Part shown: positions 6,345 through 12,186 of the stretch, in pieces | Numbering within the stretch: the first letter of the stretch is position 1 | Layout of the letters: every line of letters begins with the position of its first letter | Origin: DASSFZ01 sp036514635 | Lineage (GTDB): Bacteria > Chloroflexota > Anaerolineae > Fen-1058 | Reading direction: 5' to 3' | NCBI GenBank assembly: GCA_036514635.1 | Contig: DATBWU010000390.1 | Span: 1 to 13,709, forward strand | DNA length: 13,709 nt | Position numbers and translations under genes: made by a program | The notes under the pieces: generated by a model | What the model was told of the DNA's origin: nothing | Databases searched by the model: none | What the model saw: only the letters and a program-made list of their open reading frames with translations

Positions 6345-7586
6345 CTATCCCTTGACCCGCGCGACGAGCAGCGCCTGATCGATGCGCTGGCCGTCCTGGC
6401 CCCGATGCTCGTCCATCGCCGCGAAGGTGTGATCGATCAGCGCCGCTGGCTCGGCGGGCGCGGTCTCCAGCGCGGCTTTCAGCCCATCGCCGCCGAATGG
6501 CTGCCCGGCCGCGTTCGTCGTATCGATCACACCACTGGTGTACAAGACCAGCGTCTGCCCGGGCTTGAGCAAAATCGAGCGCTCTTCGACTTCCATGCGC
6601 AGCGACGCGGCTAGCTGCGTGCCCTCGCCCGGCAGCGCCTCGATCGTGCCGTCGGGATGTCGCAGCAGCGGCGCACTATGCCCGGCATTGACGTAGGTCA
6701 TCGTCCGGTCGCGCGTATCGACGATGCCGTAGAACAGGCTCACCGGCATCGTCGGCTTGGCGAGTTGCAACAGCAGGCGATGCACGTGCGTGGCGACGAT
6801 CTTGGGCTGCAACTGGCGCTGGCCCTCGGACACCACCAGCGCGCGGGTGAGCGCCATGAAGATCGCCGCGAACATCCCCTTGCCCGTGACGCTGGCGATG
6901 AGCAGGCCGAAGAAGTTCGGGCCGATGGGCAGCACGTCGTAGAAATCGCCGCCGACGATTTCGGCGGGCCGGCTCTGTCCGGCGAAGGCGAAGTCCTCGA
7001 CCGGGGGCATTTCGCGCGGCAGCAGACTGTCCTGCAATTCGCGCGCCAGTTCCAGTTCGCGCTCCAAGCGTTTCTTTTCGATGATCTCTTCCTGCGCCGC
7101 CTGCAGCGCCTTGTACGCACGGCGCAGCTCGGCGTTTTTCTTCTTCAGGCGTTGGATCATCGTCGTATCGGACTGGCGCAGGTTGCTGCTCAGGTGGCGC
7201 GCCGTCTCCAGCAGCACGGTGGGATGCTTCAGCAACGTCCGCAGGACCACCTCGCCCGGCACTTCGATCAGCGCCGCGTCGGTGCGTGCGCGGGCCGTAG
7301 CCGATCGGCGCATGCCTTCGATGATGCTCATCTCACCGAAGAATTCGCCTACCCGGCGCGTGACCAGCCTCACCTCGTCCTTTCCCTGACCTTTGACGAT
7401 GTCCACTTCGCCGTGTTTGATGATGTACAACGTGGTGCCCTGCGCGCCTTCGCGGAAGATCGGCTTGCCGGCCTTGAAGTGACGCTCGCGCGCGCGCCGC
7501 GCCAGTGAGGCGTAGGCTGCGCCGGATAACCCGCGCAGGAAAGGAACTGTCTTGAGGAGTGTCGTCGTCGCCTGCGTATCGGCCAT
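6345..7586 (-). CDS. cNMP-binding domain plus SpoIIE/RsbU-like (PP2C) phosphatase domain, probably degenerate, 413 aa
   Basis: The start is MADTQATT (7584-7586), with a GGGGG ribosome site and a promoter about 45 bases upstream; a TTG nine codons earlier is less likely. Residues 16-131 form a cyclic-nucleotide-binding (CAP_ED) domain (FREGAQGTTLYIIKHGEVDIV, FGEMSIIEGMRRSATARA). Residues about 141-186 are a charged coiled coil. Residues 187-413 match the SpoIIE/RsbU PP2C fold (LQDSLLPREMPP, IVGGDFYDV, FMALTRALV, YVNAGHSAPLLR). Family enzymes dephosphorylate anti-sigma-factor antagonists. The first acidic motif is intact (Asp214, Asp217), but the usual DVSGKG Asp is Ser232 (ASVTGKG), the YTDG Asp is Ser351 (YTSGV) and the closing DD pair is Ile402-Asp403. 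Catalysis is therefore doubtful, and it may act as a ligand-responsive binding partner. Confidence 0.88.
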   Translation of the reverse strand: MADTQATTTLLKTVPFLRGLSGAAYASLARRARERHFKAGKPIFREGAQGTTLYIIKHGEVDIVKGQGKDEVRLVTRRVGEFFGEMSIIEGMRRSATARARTDAALIEVPGEVVLRTLLKHPTVLLETARHLSSNLRQSDTTMIQRLKKKNAELRRAYKALQAAQEEIIEKKRLERELELARELQDSLLPREMPPVEDFAFAGQSRPAEIVGGDFYDVLPIGPNFFGLLIASVTGKGMFAAIFMALTRALVVSEGQRQLQPKIVATHVHRLLLQLAKPTMPVSLFYGIVDTRDRTMTYVNAGHSAPLLRHPDGTIEALPGEGTQLAASLRMEVEERSILLKPGQTLVLYTSGVIDTTNAAGQPFGGDGLKAALETAPAEPAALIDHTFAAMDEHRGQDGQRIDQALLVARVKG

Positions 7587-7630
7587 CGCTGCCCCCGTCG
7601 CGTGTGATGGCAAAAGGAGGATCAGGCAAG

Positions 7631-7659
7631 ATCATATCATGAATGGCAGCGCAAATCAA
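7631..7659 (-). promoter_or_regulatory. Sigma70-like promoter for the cNMP/SpoIIE gene
   Basis: Minus strand: -35 TTGATT (7654-7659), a 17-base spacer, and -10 TATGAT (7631-7636). The predicted leader of about 40 bases fits the start at 7586. The remaining stretch up to the L19 terminator, about 7660-7835, shows no credible gene or structure. Confidence 0.55.
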
Positions 7660-7835
7660 AACAGACAAGCGGTCACATTCACATTCGTCGCCGCATGTCC
7701 GGGCCGCGTGCGATTGCAAGCGTCAGTCACGTATGCCTGGCGTGCTAACGCCCGGTGGACAGCGCGTGCGCCCAGCGTCGTCATCGGCGTCTCGTCGCGG
7801 TCGGGCCACGGCGATGCGGCGTGCCGCTCGAAATG

Positions 7836-7872
7836 AAAACCTCCCGCAGGTTCGCATCTTGCGGGAGGTTTT
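7836..7872 (-). terminator. Intrinsic terminator downstream of rplS
   Basis: aaaacctcccgca (7836-7848) and tgcgggaggtttt (7860-7872) pair perfectly around an 11-base loop. The stem ends in AAAA/TTTT, so on the minus strand a GC-rich stem is followed by TTTT. It begins 18 bases after the L19 stop. The symmetry would let it work on either strand, but no plus-strand gene ends here. Confidence 0.85.
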
Positions 7873-7890
7873 TTGAAATTGAGTCGCGCG

Positions 7891-8250
7891 TTACTCTTGG
7901 CTTTCTTTCACGCTGGCACTTTCCTTCAACCGGCTGGCCTTGCCGCGCAGGTCGCGCAGGTAATACAACTGCGCGCGGCGCACCCTGGCCCGGCGCACCA
8001 CCTCGATCTTGTCGATGCGCGGCGAGTGCAGCGGGAACGTGCGCTCGACGCCGATGCCGTGTGCGGCGATGCGGCGCACGGTGAAGTTGGCCTGCGCGCC
8101 GCTCCTGCGGAGTCGAATCACCGTGCCTTGAAACACCTGCACGCGCTCGCGATTGCCCTCGACGATCAGCGCGTGGACGCGCACCGTGTCGCCGGGTCGC
8201 ATGTCGGGCAGGTCGGTCTTCTTCTGGGTGAGGGTATCCAGGACGTTCAT
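7891..8250 (-). CDS. rplS: Ribosomal protein L19 (bL19), 119 aa
   Basis: Recognised along its whole length: MRPGDTVRVHALIVEGNRERVQVFQG, then GTVIRLRRSG, FTVRRIAAHGIGVERTFPLHSP, and IDKIEVVRRARVRRAQLYYLRDLRGKASRLKE. L19 sits at the interface of the 30S and 50S subunits in the ribosome. The length is normal for the family. The start at 8248-8250 has AAGGA 11 bases upstream, a rather long spacing. In many bacteria rplS lies with rpsP, rimM and trmD; here it is alone between its own promoter (8319-8347) and its own terminator (7836-7872). The tail ESASVKESQE is a lineage-specific acidic extension. Confidence 0.97.
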   Translation of the reverse strand: MNVLDTLTQKKTDLPDMRPGDTVRVHALIVEGNRERVQVFQGTVIRLRRSGAQANFTVRRIAAHGIGVERTFPLHSPRIDKIEVVRRARVRRAQLYYLRDLRGKASRLKESASVKESQE

Positions 8251-8251
8251 G

Positions 8252-8312
8252 GCCGTCAGGTCCTTCTAGGAACTTAAACTCGCACAATGATGCCGTCAAT
8301 TCCCGACGGCGA
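8252..8312 (-). promoter_or_regulatory. rplS mRNA leader with two alternative pairings
   Basis: The predicted transcript starts near 8312. Its first bases, gccgtc (minus strand of 8305-8310), can pair with gacggc at 8292-8297 to form a 5' hairpin with a 7-base loop. They can equally pair with a second gacggc at 8252-8257, two bases before the start codon, covering the ribosome-binding region. The sequence tgacggc is thus repeated twice in the leader. This suggests, but does not prove, an on/off leader such as those used in ribosomal-protein autoregulation. Confidence 0.35.
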
Positions 8313-8318
8313 GGCGCA

Positions 8319-8347
8319 AGTATACCATGCCGATCCGGTTTCGACAA
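8319..8347 (-). promoter_or_regulatory. Sigma70-like promoter of rplS
   Basis: Minus strand: -35 TTGTCG (8342-8347), a 17-base spacer, and -10 TATACT (8319-8324). The optimal spacing and good hexamers suit a strongly expressed ribosomal gene. Confidence 0.65.
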
Positions 8348-8417
8348 GCCTGCGATCAGATTGTGTGCACGCAAAGGTTGTCAGTTCGCCCACTGCCGGG
8401 GGCTGGATACAACCAGA

Positions 8418-8641
8418 TTTACGGGAGCACTCCCCCAAAAGACGGGGACTTCGTGCACCGCATGTGTCCGGCTTTGTGGTATGCGCCCGACGATTTTGCG
8501 AAGCACCCCGTAGCGCAGCGGAGTGGGCATCGTCGGGCAGCAAACTGCTCACGCGGCGTCGCCGGGAAGTCCCCTCTCCGCTACGCTGCGGGGGACAGGT
8601 GAACTTCCCGGCTGATACGTGAAAGTCGGCTGAAGCCGACT
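8418..8641. repeat. Intergenic block of structured repeat elements
   Basis: No gene is seen between the rplS promoter and the Nudix gene. The block starts with tttacgggagcact (8418-8431), shared with 1541-1554. It then has gtgcaccgcatgtgt (8453-8467), which resembles 1652-1666. A 10-bp inverted repeat gcccgacgat/atcgtcgggc follows (8485-8494 with 8529-8538), then a hairpin with a 10-bp perfect outer stem (8561-8570 with 8603-8612) that has nested pairing, and agtcggct-ga-agccgact (8624-8641). It adjoins the second copy of the double-hairpin repeat. The whole reads as a nest of dispersed palindromic elements. Confidence 0.6.
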
Positions 8642-8644
8642 GGC

Positions 8645-8705
8645 GGATCAGCCGGGTTCACCCGGCTTCCTTACTTTTCAGCCCGGAGTTTGAACTCCGG
8701 GCGAT
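8645..8705. repeat. Dispersed double-hairpin repeat, copy 2
   Basis: Matches 3691-3750 base for base except for one extra A in the linker between the two hairpins (8651-8666 and 8681-8702). It lies about 27 bases after the Nudix stop, where its 10-bp hairpin could also stabilise or terminate that transcript. Confidence 0.85.
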
Positions 8706-8731
8706 GGCTCTCCGTGCCTTGTGGCCGTCTT

Positions 8732-9274
8732 TCACGCCTGCCTGCGTCGGGCATCGACCAGAAGAAGCGCGCTGATGCTTTTGGCGTCTTGAATCTCGCC
8801 GGCGCGCACCCGGCGCAGCGCCTCGTCCCACGGTACGGCTTCGACTTCGATGATCTCGTCGGCTTCGGGGCGAGCGTCGCCGCGCGTCAGGCCGGTGGCG
8901 ATGAAGAAGTGAATGAACTCGGTGCAGAAGCCGGGGCTGGGATAGATGCCGCCGAGGCGCTCCAGGTGCGCTGCCGAATAGCCTGTTTCTTCCACCAGCT
9001 CGCGCGCCGCGCACGCCGTCACATCCTCGCCCGGTTCGAGCGTGCCCGCCGGGATTTCGATCAGCATCTTGCCCGCCGCGCGCCGATATTGCCGGATCAG
9101 CACTACCCGTCCCTCGTCGTCGAAGGCGACCAGGGCTACCGCGCCGCGATGCTCGACGATTTCGTGCTGCGCCGCTATCCCGGATGGCGTGCGCACCTCG
9201 TCGACGCGCAGGCTGATCGTGCGTCCTGCGTAGATTCGGTGGCTGGAGAGAACGGTTTCTGGCTGCATAAGCAT
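8732..9274 (-). CDS. Nudix hydrolase, ADP-ribose pyrophosphatase type, 180 aa
   Basis: A complete Nudix box GX5EX7REUXEEXGU is present at residues 77-99 (GTLEPGEDVTACAARELVEETGY), with metal-binding Glu92, Glu95 and Glu96. The strand VVLIRQYRRAAGKMLIEIPAG before it and the PSPGFCTE motif (112-119) after it are characteristic of ADP-ribose/ADP-sugar pyrophosphatases, which hydrolyse ADP-ribose to AMP and ribose-5-phosphate in the cytoplasm. The start may be Met1 (9274) or Met3 (9268). Neither has a Shine-Dalgarno, because a palindromic hairpin of the neighbouring transposase unit ends only 2 bases upstream. The length is normal for the family. No promoter was recognised; expression may depend on the inserted element. 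Confidence 0.9.
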   Translation of the reverse strand: MLMQPETVLSSHRIYAGRTISLRVDEVRTPSGIAAQHEIVEHRGAVALVAFDDEGRVVLIRQYRRAAGKMLIEIPAGTLEPGEDVTACAARELVEETGYSAAHLERLGGIYPSPGFCTEFIHFFIATGLTRGDARPEADEIIEVEAVPWDEALRRVRAGEIQDAKSISALLLVDARRRQA

Positions 9275-9276
9275 AA

Positions 9277-9325
9277 GCGATTAGAAATCGCGCCTACATT
9301 TGCGAAGTCGCCCTACGGCGACTTC
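9277..9325. repeat. REP-like hairpin pair, nudix-side end of the transposase unit
   Basis: Hairpin A is gcgatt-aga-aatcgc (9277-9291), followed by a 12-base linker and hairpin B, gaagtcgcc-ctac-ggcgacttc (9304-9325), both perfect. The rightmost arm is 15 bases past the transposase stop. The same A-linker-B order appears in inverted orientation at 9796-9842. Confidence 0.8.
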
Positions 9326-9340
9326 ACTGTTTGCATTGGT

Positions 9341-9772
9341 TCAATCTTCAACTTCCTGATAGACCTCGCATGTTTCCAAATCCTCAATCATGCGCCCTTG
9401 ACGATGATGCTCCTTTTGACCCCGGATATAGTTCTCTACTGCAGGCACGTCATCCTTGGCGATGGTGAATGCTCCATAACTTCCCTGCCACTTGAAGAAG
9501 CCCATTGGCCTCAAAACATGGGTTGTGAGGTGAGACGAAGATCCTTTGATCTCCTTTGCCAATGTAGCCACCGAGACAGTCGTATGAAACCGCACAAGCA
9601 GATGGACATGTTCTTCAATCCCGCCAATAGCAATCGGGACGCATTTCAGTTCACGGCACTTGTCGGCTATTGCAGCATAGAGTGAATCTTCGATGTCGAA
9701 CGTGATGAGCGGAAGCCGATCCCATGTCGCCCAAACCAGGTGCAGATACAGTTGGGTATACGGTGCTCGCAT
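9341..9772 (-). CDS. IS200-like / REP-associated Y1 tyrosine transposase (RAYT-type), 143 aa
   Basis: A full-length small HUH-family transposase. The N-terminal strand is YTQLYLHLVWATWDRLPLIT, the HUH motif is EEHVHLLVRF (His55, His57), and the C-terminal helix has Tyr115 and Gln119 (AVENYIRGQKEHH), the nucleophile region. FFKWQGSYGAFTIA (92-105) is a hallmark of REP-associated transposases. Such enzymes cut and join single-stranded DNA at hairpins. AAGGAAG lies 5 bases before the start at 9770-9772. It appears intact. Hairpin pairs flank it in inverted order, consistent with a transposase acting on its own palindromic ends. It could also be a simple IS200-type element, but the multi-hairpin ends favour the REP-associated type. 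Confidence 0.9.
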   Translation of the reverse strand: MRAPYTQLYLHLVWATWDRLPLITFDIEDSLYAAIADKCRELKCVPIAIGGIEEHVHLLVRFHTTVSVATLAKEIKGSSSHLTTHVLRPMGFFKWQGSYGAFTIAKDDVPAVENYIRGQKEHHRQGRMIEDLETCEVYQEVED

Positions 9773-9795
9773 TTTTGCTTCCTTATTCTACTGGC

Positions 9796-9842
9796 AGCCC
9801 GCGCAGGCGGGCTTTGTAATGGTCGATGCGACTTGTAGTCGC
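9796..9842. repeat. REP-like hairpin pair, start-side end of the transposase unit (inverted)
   Basis: Hairpin B' is agcccgc-gcag-gcgggct (9796-9813), then a 14-base linker and hairpin A' gcgact-tgt-agtcgc (9828-9842). Read on the minus strand this gives A then B, the same order as 9277-9325 on the plus strand, so the two pairs form inverted ends around the transposase. The stems differ in sequence but compensate to keep pairing. Confidence 0.75.
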
Positions 9843-9862
9843 CGGAGTGTGGCAAATACAAA

Positions 9863-9890
9863 AGGCGGCTACCCTCGCCGGTAGCCGCCT
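9863..9890 (-). terminator. Intrinsic terminator of the LysM lipoprotein gene
   Basis: An 11-bp perfect stem (9863-9873 with 9880-9890) with a 6-base loop. On the minus strand it is followed by TTTTGTATTT. It starts 15 bases after the stop codon at 9906. Confidence 0.92.
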
Positions 9891-9905
9891 GCTTTCACCT
9901 CAACG

Positions 9906-10538
9906 TCACGGAATCTTCAGCACCTGCCCGACGAAGATCAGGTTGATGTTAGTGATGCCATTGGCTGCGGCGAGTGCCTGCACGGTCGAGCCGTAACGTA
10001 GCGCGATGCGGAACAGGTTCTCGCCGGGTTGGACGACGTGCGTCTTGCCACCCGGAGCCGGTGTGATGGTCGTGCCGCCAGTGGGAATCTTCAGAACATC
10101 GCCGGGGTGAATGATATACGGTGGCAGGATATTGTTGGCTTGCGCGATGGAGTAAGGGTTCACTCCGAACTGCCGGCCAATGCTGAAAAGCCGGTCGCCG
10201 GCCTTCACAGTATAGGTGGTAGTGCCCGGCGGTGCCGTCGGCGGAGGCGTGGCCGTCGGCGGCACCGGCGTCTGGGCTGGAATGGCGGTTGGCGGAGGCG
10301 TGTTGGTCGACGTTGGCAATTGCGTCGACGTGGCCGGGGTGACTTGCGCCACCACGATCACAGAGGTCGGCGTCGGCGCAGCGCTCGTCAGGGCCGTCGC
10401 GGTGCCCTGTGCGCTTTGTGCCCCCGTGGTCGCGTTCGCCAGTGGGTCCTGAGCGGCATCGCGAGTGCAGCCCGTGGCGAGGAGGATAGACAGCACAAGC
10501 CCTATCAGTGCGCCGATTCGGATCCTGCCCGATGCCAT
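9906..10538 (-). CDS. LysM-domain lipoprotein with Pro/Thr-rich linker, 210 aa
   Basis: The start at 10538 has AAAGGAGG 7 bases upstream and a good promoter before it. Residues 1-23 form a lipoprotein signal with a lipobox-like ATGC (Cys24), so the mature protein should be lipid-anchored on the outer face of the membrane. Residues 25-106 are a low-complexity Ala/Thr/Pro linker (TNTPPPTAIP, PPTATPPPTAPP). Two LysM modules follow: 107-152 (YTVKAGDRLFSIGRQFGVNP...GDVLKIP) and 166-210 (THVVQPGENLFRIALRYGST...GQVLKIP). It probably ties the membrane or envelope to cell-wall glycans. Its modules resemble those of the secreted LysM protein at 5846-6250, suggesting related binding roles. Monocistronic, with promoter and terminator both visible. 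Confidence 0.93.
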   Translation of the reverse strand: MASGRIRIGALIGLVLSILLATGCTRDAAQDPLANATTGAQSAQGTATALTSAAPTPTSVIVVAQVTPATSTQLPTSTNTPPPTAIPAQTPVPPTATPPPTAPPGTTTYTVKAGDRLFSIGRQFGVNPYSIAQANNILPPYIIHPGDVLKIPTGGTTITPAPGGKTHVVQPGENLFRIALRYGSTVQALAAANGITNINLIFVGQVLKIP

Positions 10539-10590
10539 ATCGCGCCTCCTTTCCGGCCGTGCATTTATGTCTTAGAGCAGATTGGGGCAC

Positions 10591-10619
10591 AGAATAACAT
10601 AGGCAAGAAAGAGAGTCAA
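10591..10619 (-). promoter_or_regulatory. Sigma70-like promoter of the LysM lipoprotein gene
   Basis: Minus strand: -35 TTGACT (10614-10619), a 17-base spacer, and -10 TATTCT (10591-10596). The predicted leader is about 46 bases. Confidence 0.6.
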
Positions 10620-10817
10620 GTTTCCAGCCGGGTGGGCGCATTTCAAGTTGGGGCGGGCTGAAGTATGACACTTAGCCGGCCAAGACGTGAAATGAGCCAC
10701 TATAGCAGTGCGCGCTCCTGCCTACAATAGGGCCATAGACATCGCCGAGTCACGACACGCCCGATGCGATTGCCCTGTCGCCTGGTTTGCTCGCGATGAT
10801 GCCGGGTGAGATTGCAG

Positions 10818-10823
10818 TATAAT
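10818..10823 (+). promoter_or_regulatory. Candidate -10 element of the citrate synthase gene
   Basis: A perfect TATAAT lies about 67 bases before the citrate synthase start. No convincing -35 is found at 16-18 bases, so an activator or another sigma factor may be needed. The rest of the divergent intergenic stretch (10620-10817) shows nothing else I can support. Confidence 0.45.
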
Positions 10824-10890
10824 CCTAACAAATTCCCGCGCTCGTCGCCATCGCTGTACGGAATCCAATCCAATATTCCAGGAGCCAGTC

Positions 10891-12177
10891 ATGTCCAGTG
10901 AGACCTTGACGATTATTGATCATCGTACCGGCAAGACGTTTGAGGTCCCTATCACCCACGACACCATCAAAGCGACAGACCTGCGCCAGATCAAGACCGG
11001 CCCCGACGACTTCGGTTTGATGACTTACGATCCGGCCCTCATGAACACGGCCTCGACCAAAAGCACGATCACCTACATCGACGGCGACAAAGGCATCCTG
11101 CGCTATCGCGGTTATCCGATCGAGCAGTTGGCCGAGCAGAGCAACTATCTCGAAACGGCTTATCTCATTCTGTTCGGCGAGCTGCCGGCCCTCCAGCCAT
11201 ACAGAACCTGGGCCTACGATATCCTCCACCACACTTTCCTGCATGAAAACCTGAAGCACTTGATGGAAGCCTTCCGCTACGACGCGCACCCGATGGGCAT
11301 GTTCATCAGCACCGTCGCGGCGCTGTCTACCTTTTACCCGGAAGCGCGCAACGTGCGCGATCCGCAGGTGCGGCTGAAGCAAATCCAGCGGCTCATCGCC
11401 AAAGTGCCGACGATCGCCGCCTTCTCCTATCGGCATATCCGAGGATTGCCGTATGTGTATCCCGACAACGATCTGAGCTACACCGGCAACTTCCTCAACA
11501 TGCTGGACAAGATGACGCAGGTGAAGTATCAGCCCGACCCGGTCAAGGAGCGCGCGCTGGACGTGTTGTTCATTCTCCACGCCGACCACGAACAGAACTG
11601 CGGCACGAACGCCATGCGCTCGATCGGATCCTCGCTGGTCGATCCGTATTCGGCGCTGGCGGGCGCAGCGGCGGCGCTGTATGGCCCGCTGCACGGCGGA
11701 GCAAACGAGGAAGTGCTGAAGATGCTCGCCGAGATCGGCAGCGTCAAGAATGTGCCGGCCTTCGTCGAGCGTGTCAAGCAGGGCGAGACGCGGCTGATGG
11801 GCTTCGGCCACCGCGTGTACAAGAACTACGACCCGCGCGCCAAGATTATCAAACACACCGCCGACGAAGTCTTCAAGGTGACGGGCGTCAATCCGTTGCT
11901 GGAGATCGCACTCGAACTGGAGCGGATCGCGCTGAACGATGATTACTTCGTCTCGCGCAAGCTGTATCCCAACGTCGATTTCTACTCCGGGATCATCTAT
12001 CAGGCGATGGGCTTTCCCCTGGAGTTCTTCCCGGTGCTGTTCGCCATCCCGCGCACTGTCGGCTGGCTGGCGCAGTGGGTGGAGATGCTCGAGGACCCGG
12101 AACAGAAAATCGCTCGCCCACGGCAGATTTACCTGGGCTACGACCTGCGCGATTACATGCCGATGAACAAGCGGTAA
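10891..12177 (+). CDS. gltA: Citrate synthase, 428 aa
   Basis: Condenses oxaloacetate and acetyl-CoA to citrate, the entry step of the TCA cycle, in the cytoplasm. The type II-like length and motifs are present throughout: GILRYRGYPIEQLAEQSNYLE (68-88), HPMGMFISTVAALSTFYPE, LFILHADHEQNCGTNAMRSIGSS, and the catalytic set His268 (YGPLHGGANEE), His307 (GFGHRVYKNYDPRA) and Asp363 (NVDFYSGIIYQAMGFP). AGGAG lies 6 bases before the ATG. No intrinsic terminator is visible after the stop; only 9 bases separate it from the stop of the convergent selenoprotein candidate, so the two transcripts probably overlap. Confidence 0.97.
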   Translation: MSSETLTIIDHRTGKTFEVPITHDTIKATDLRQIKTGPDDFGLMTYDPALMNTASTKSTITYIDGDKGILRYRGYPIEQLAEQSNYLETAYLILFGELPALQPYRTWAYDILHHTFLHENLKHLMEAFRYDAHPMGMFISTVAALSTFYPEARNVRDPQVRLKQIQRLIAKVPTIAAFSYRHIRGLPYVYPDNDLSYTGNFLNMLDKMTQVKYQPDPVKERALDVLFILHADHEQNCGTNAMRSIGSSLVDPYSALAGAAAALYGPLHGGANEEVLKMLAEIGSVKNVPAFVERVKQGETRLMGFGHRVYKNYDPRAKIIKHTADEVFKVTGVNPLLEIALELERIALNDDYFVSRKLYPNVDFYSGIIYQAMGFPLEFFPVLFAIPRTVGWLAQWVEMLEDPEQKIARPRQIYLGYDLRDYMPMNKR

Positions 12178-12186
12178 ACGCGGTTA

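Noticed and set aside
6657..7508. Plus-strand open frame (283 codons) opposite the cNMP/SpoIIE gene
   Set aside because: Composition is Gln/Arg/His-rich, as expected from the complement of a GC-rich gene; the minus strand carries clear domains.
7643..7876. Plus-strand 77-codon frame between the phosphatase and rplS genes
   Set aside because: No ribosome site, Arg/Ser/His-rich composition, and it runs into the rplS terminator hairpin.
10825..11856. Minus-strand open frame (343 codons) opposite citrate synthase
   Set aside because: Citrate synthase on the plus strand has all catalytic residues and a ribosome site; the mirror frame has neither.
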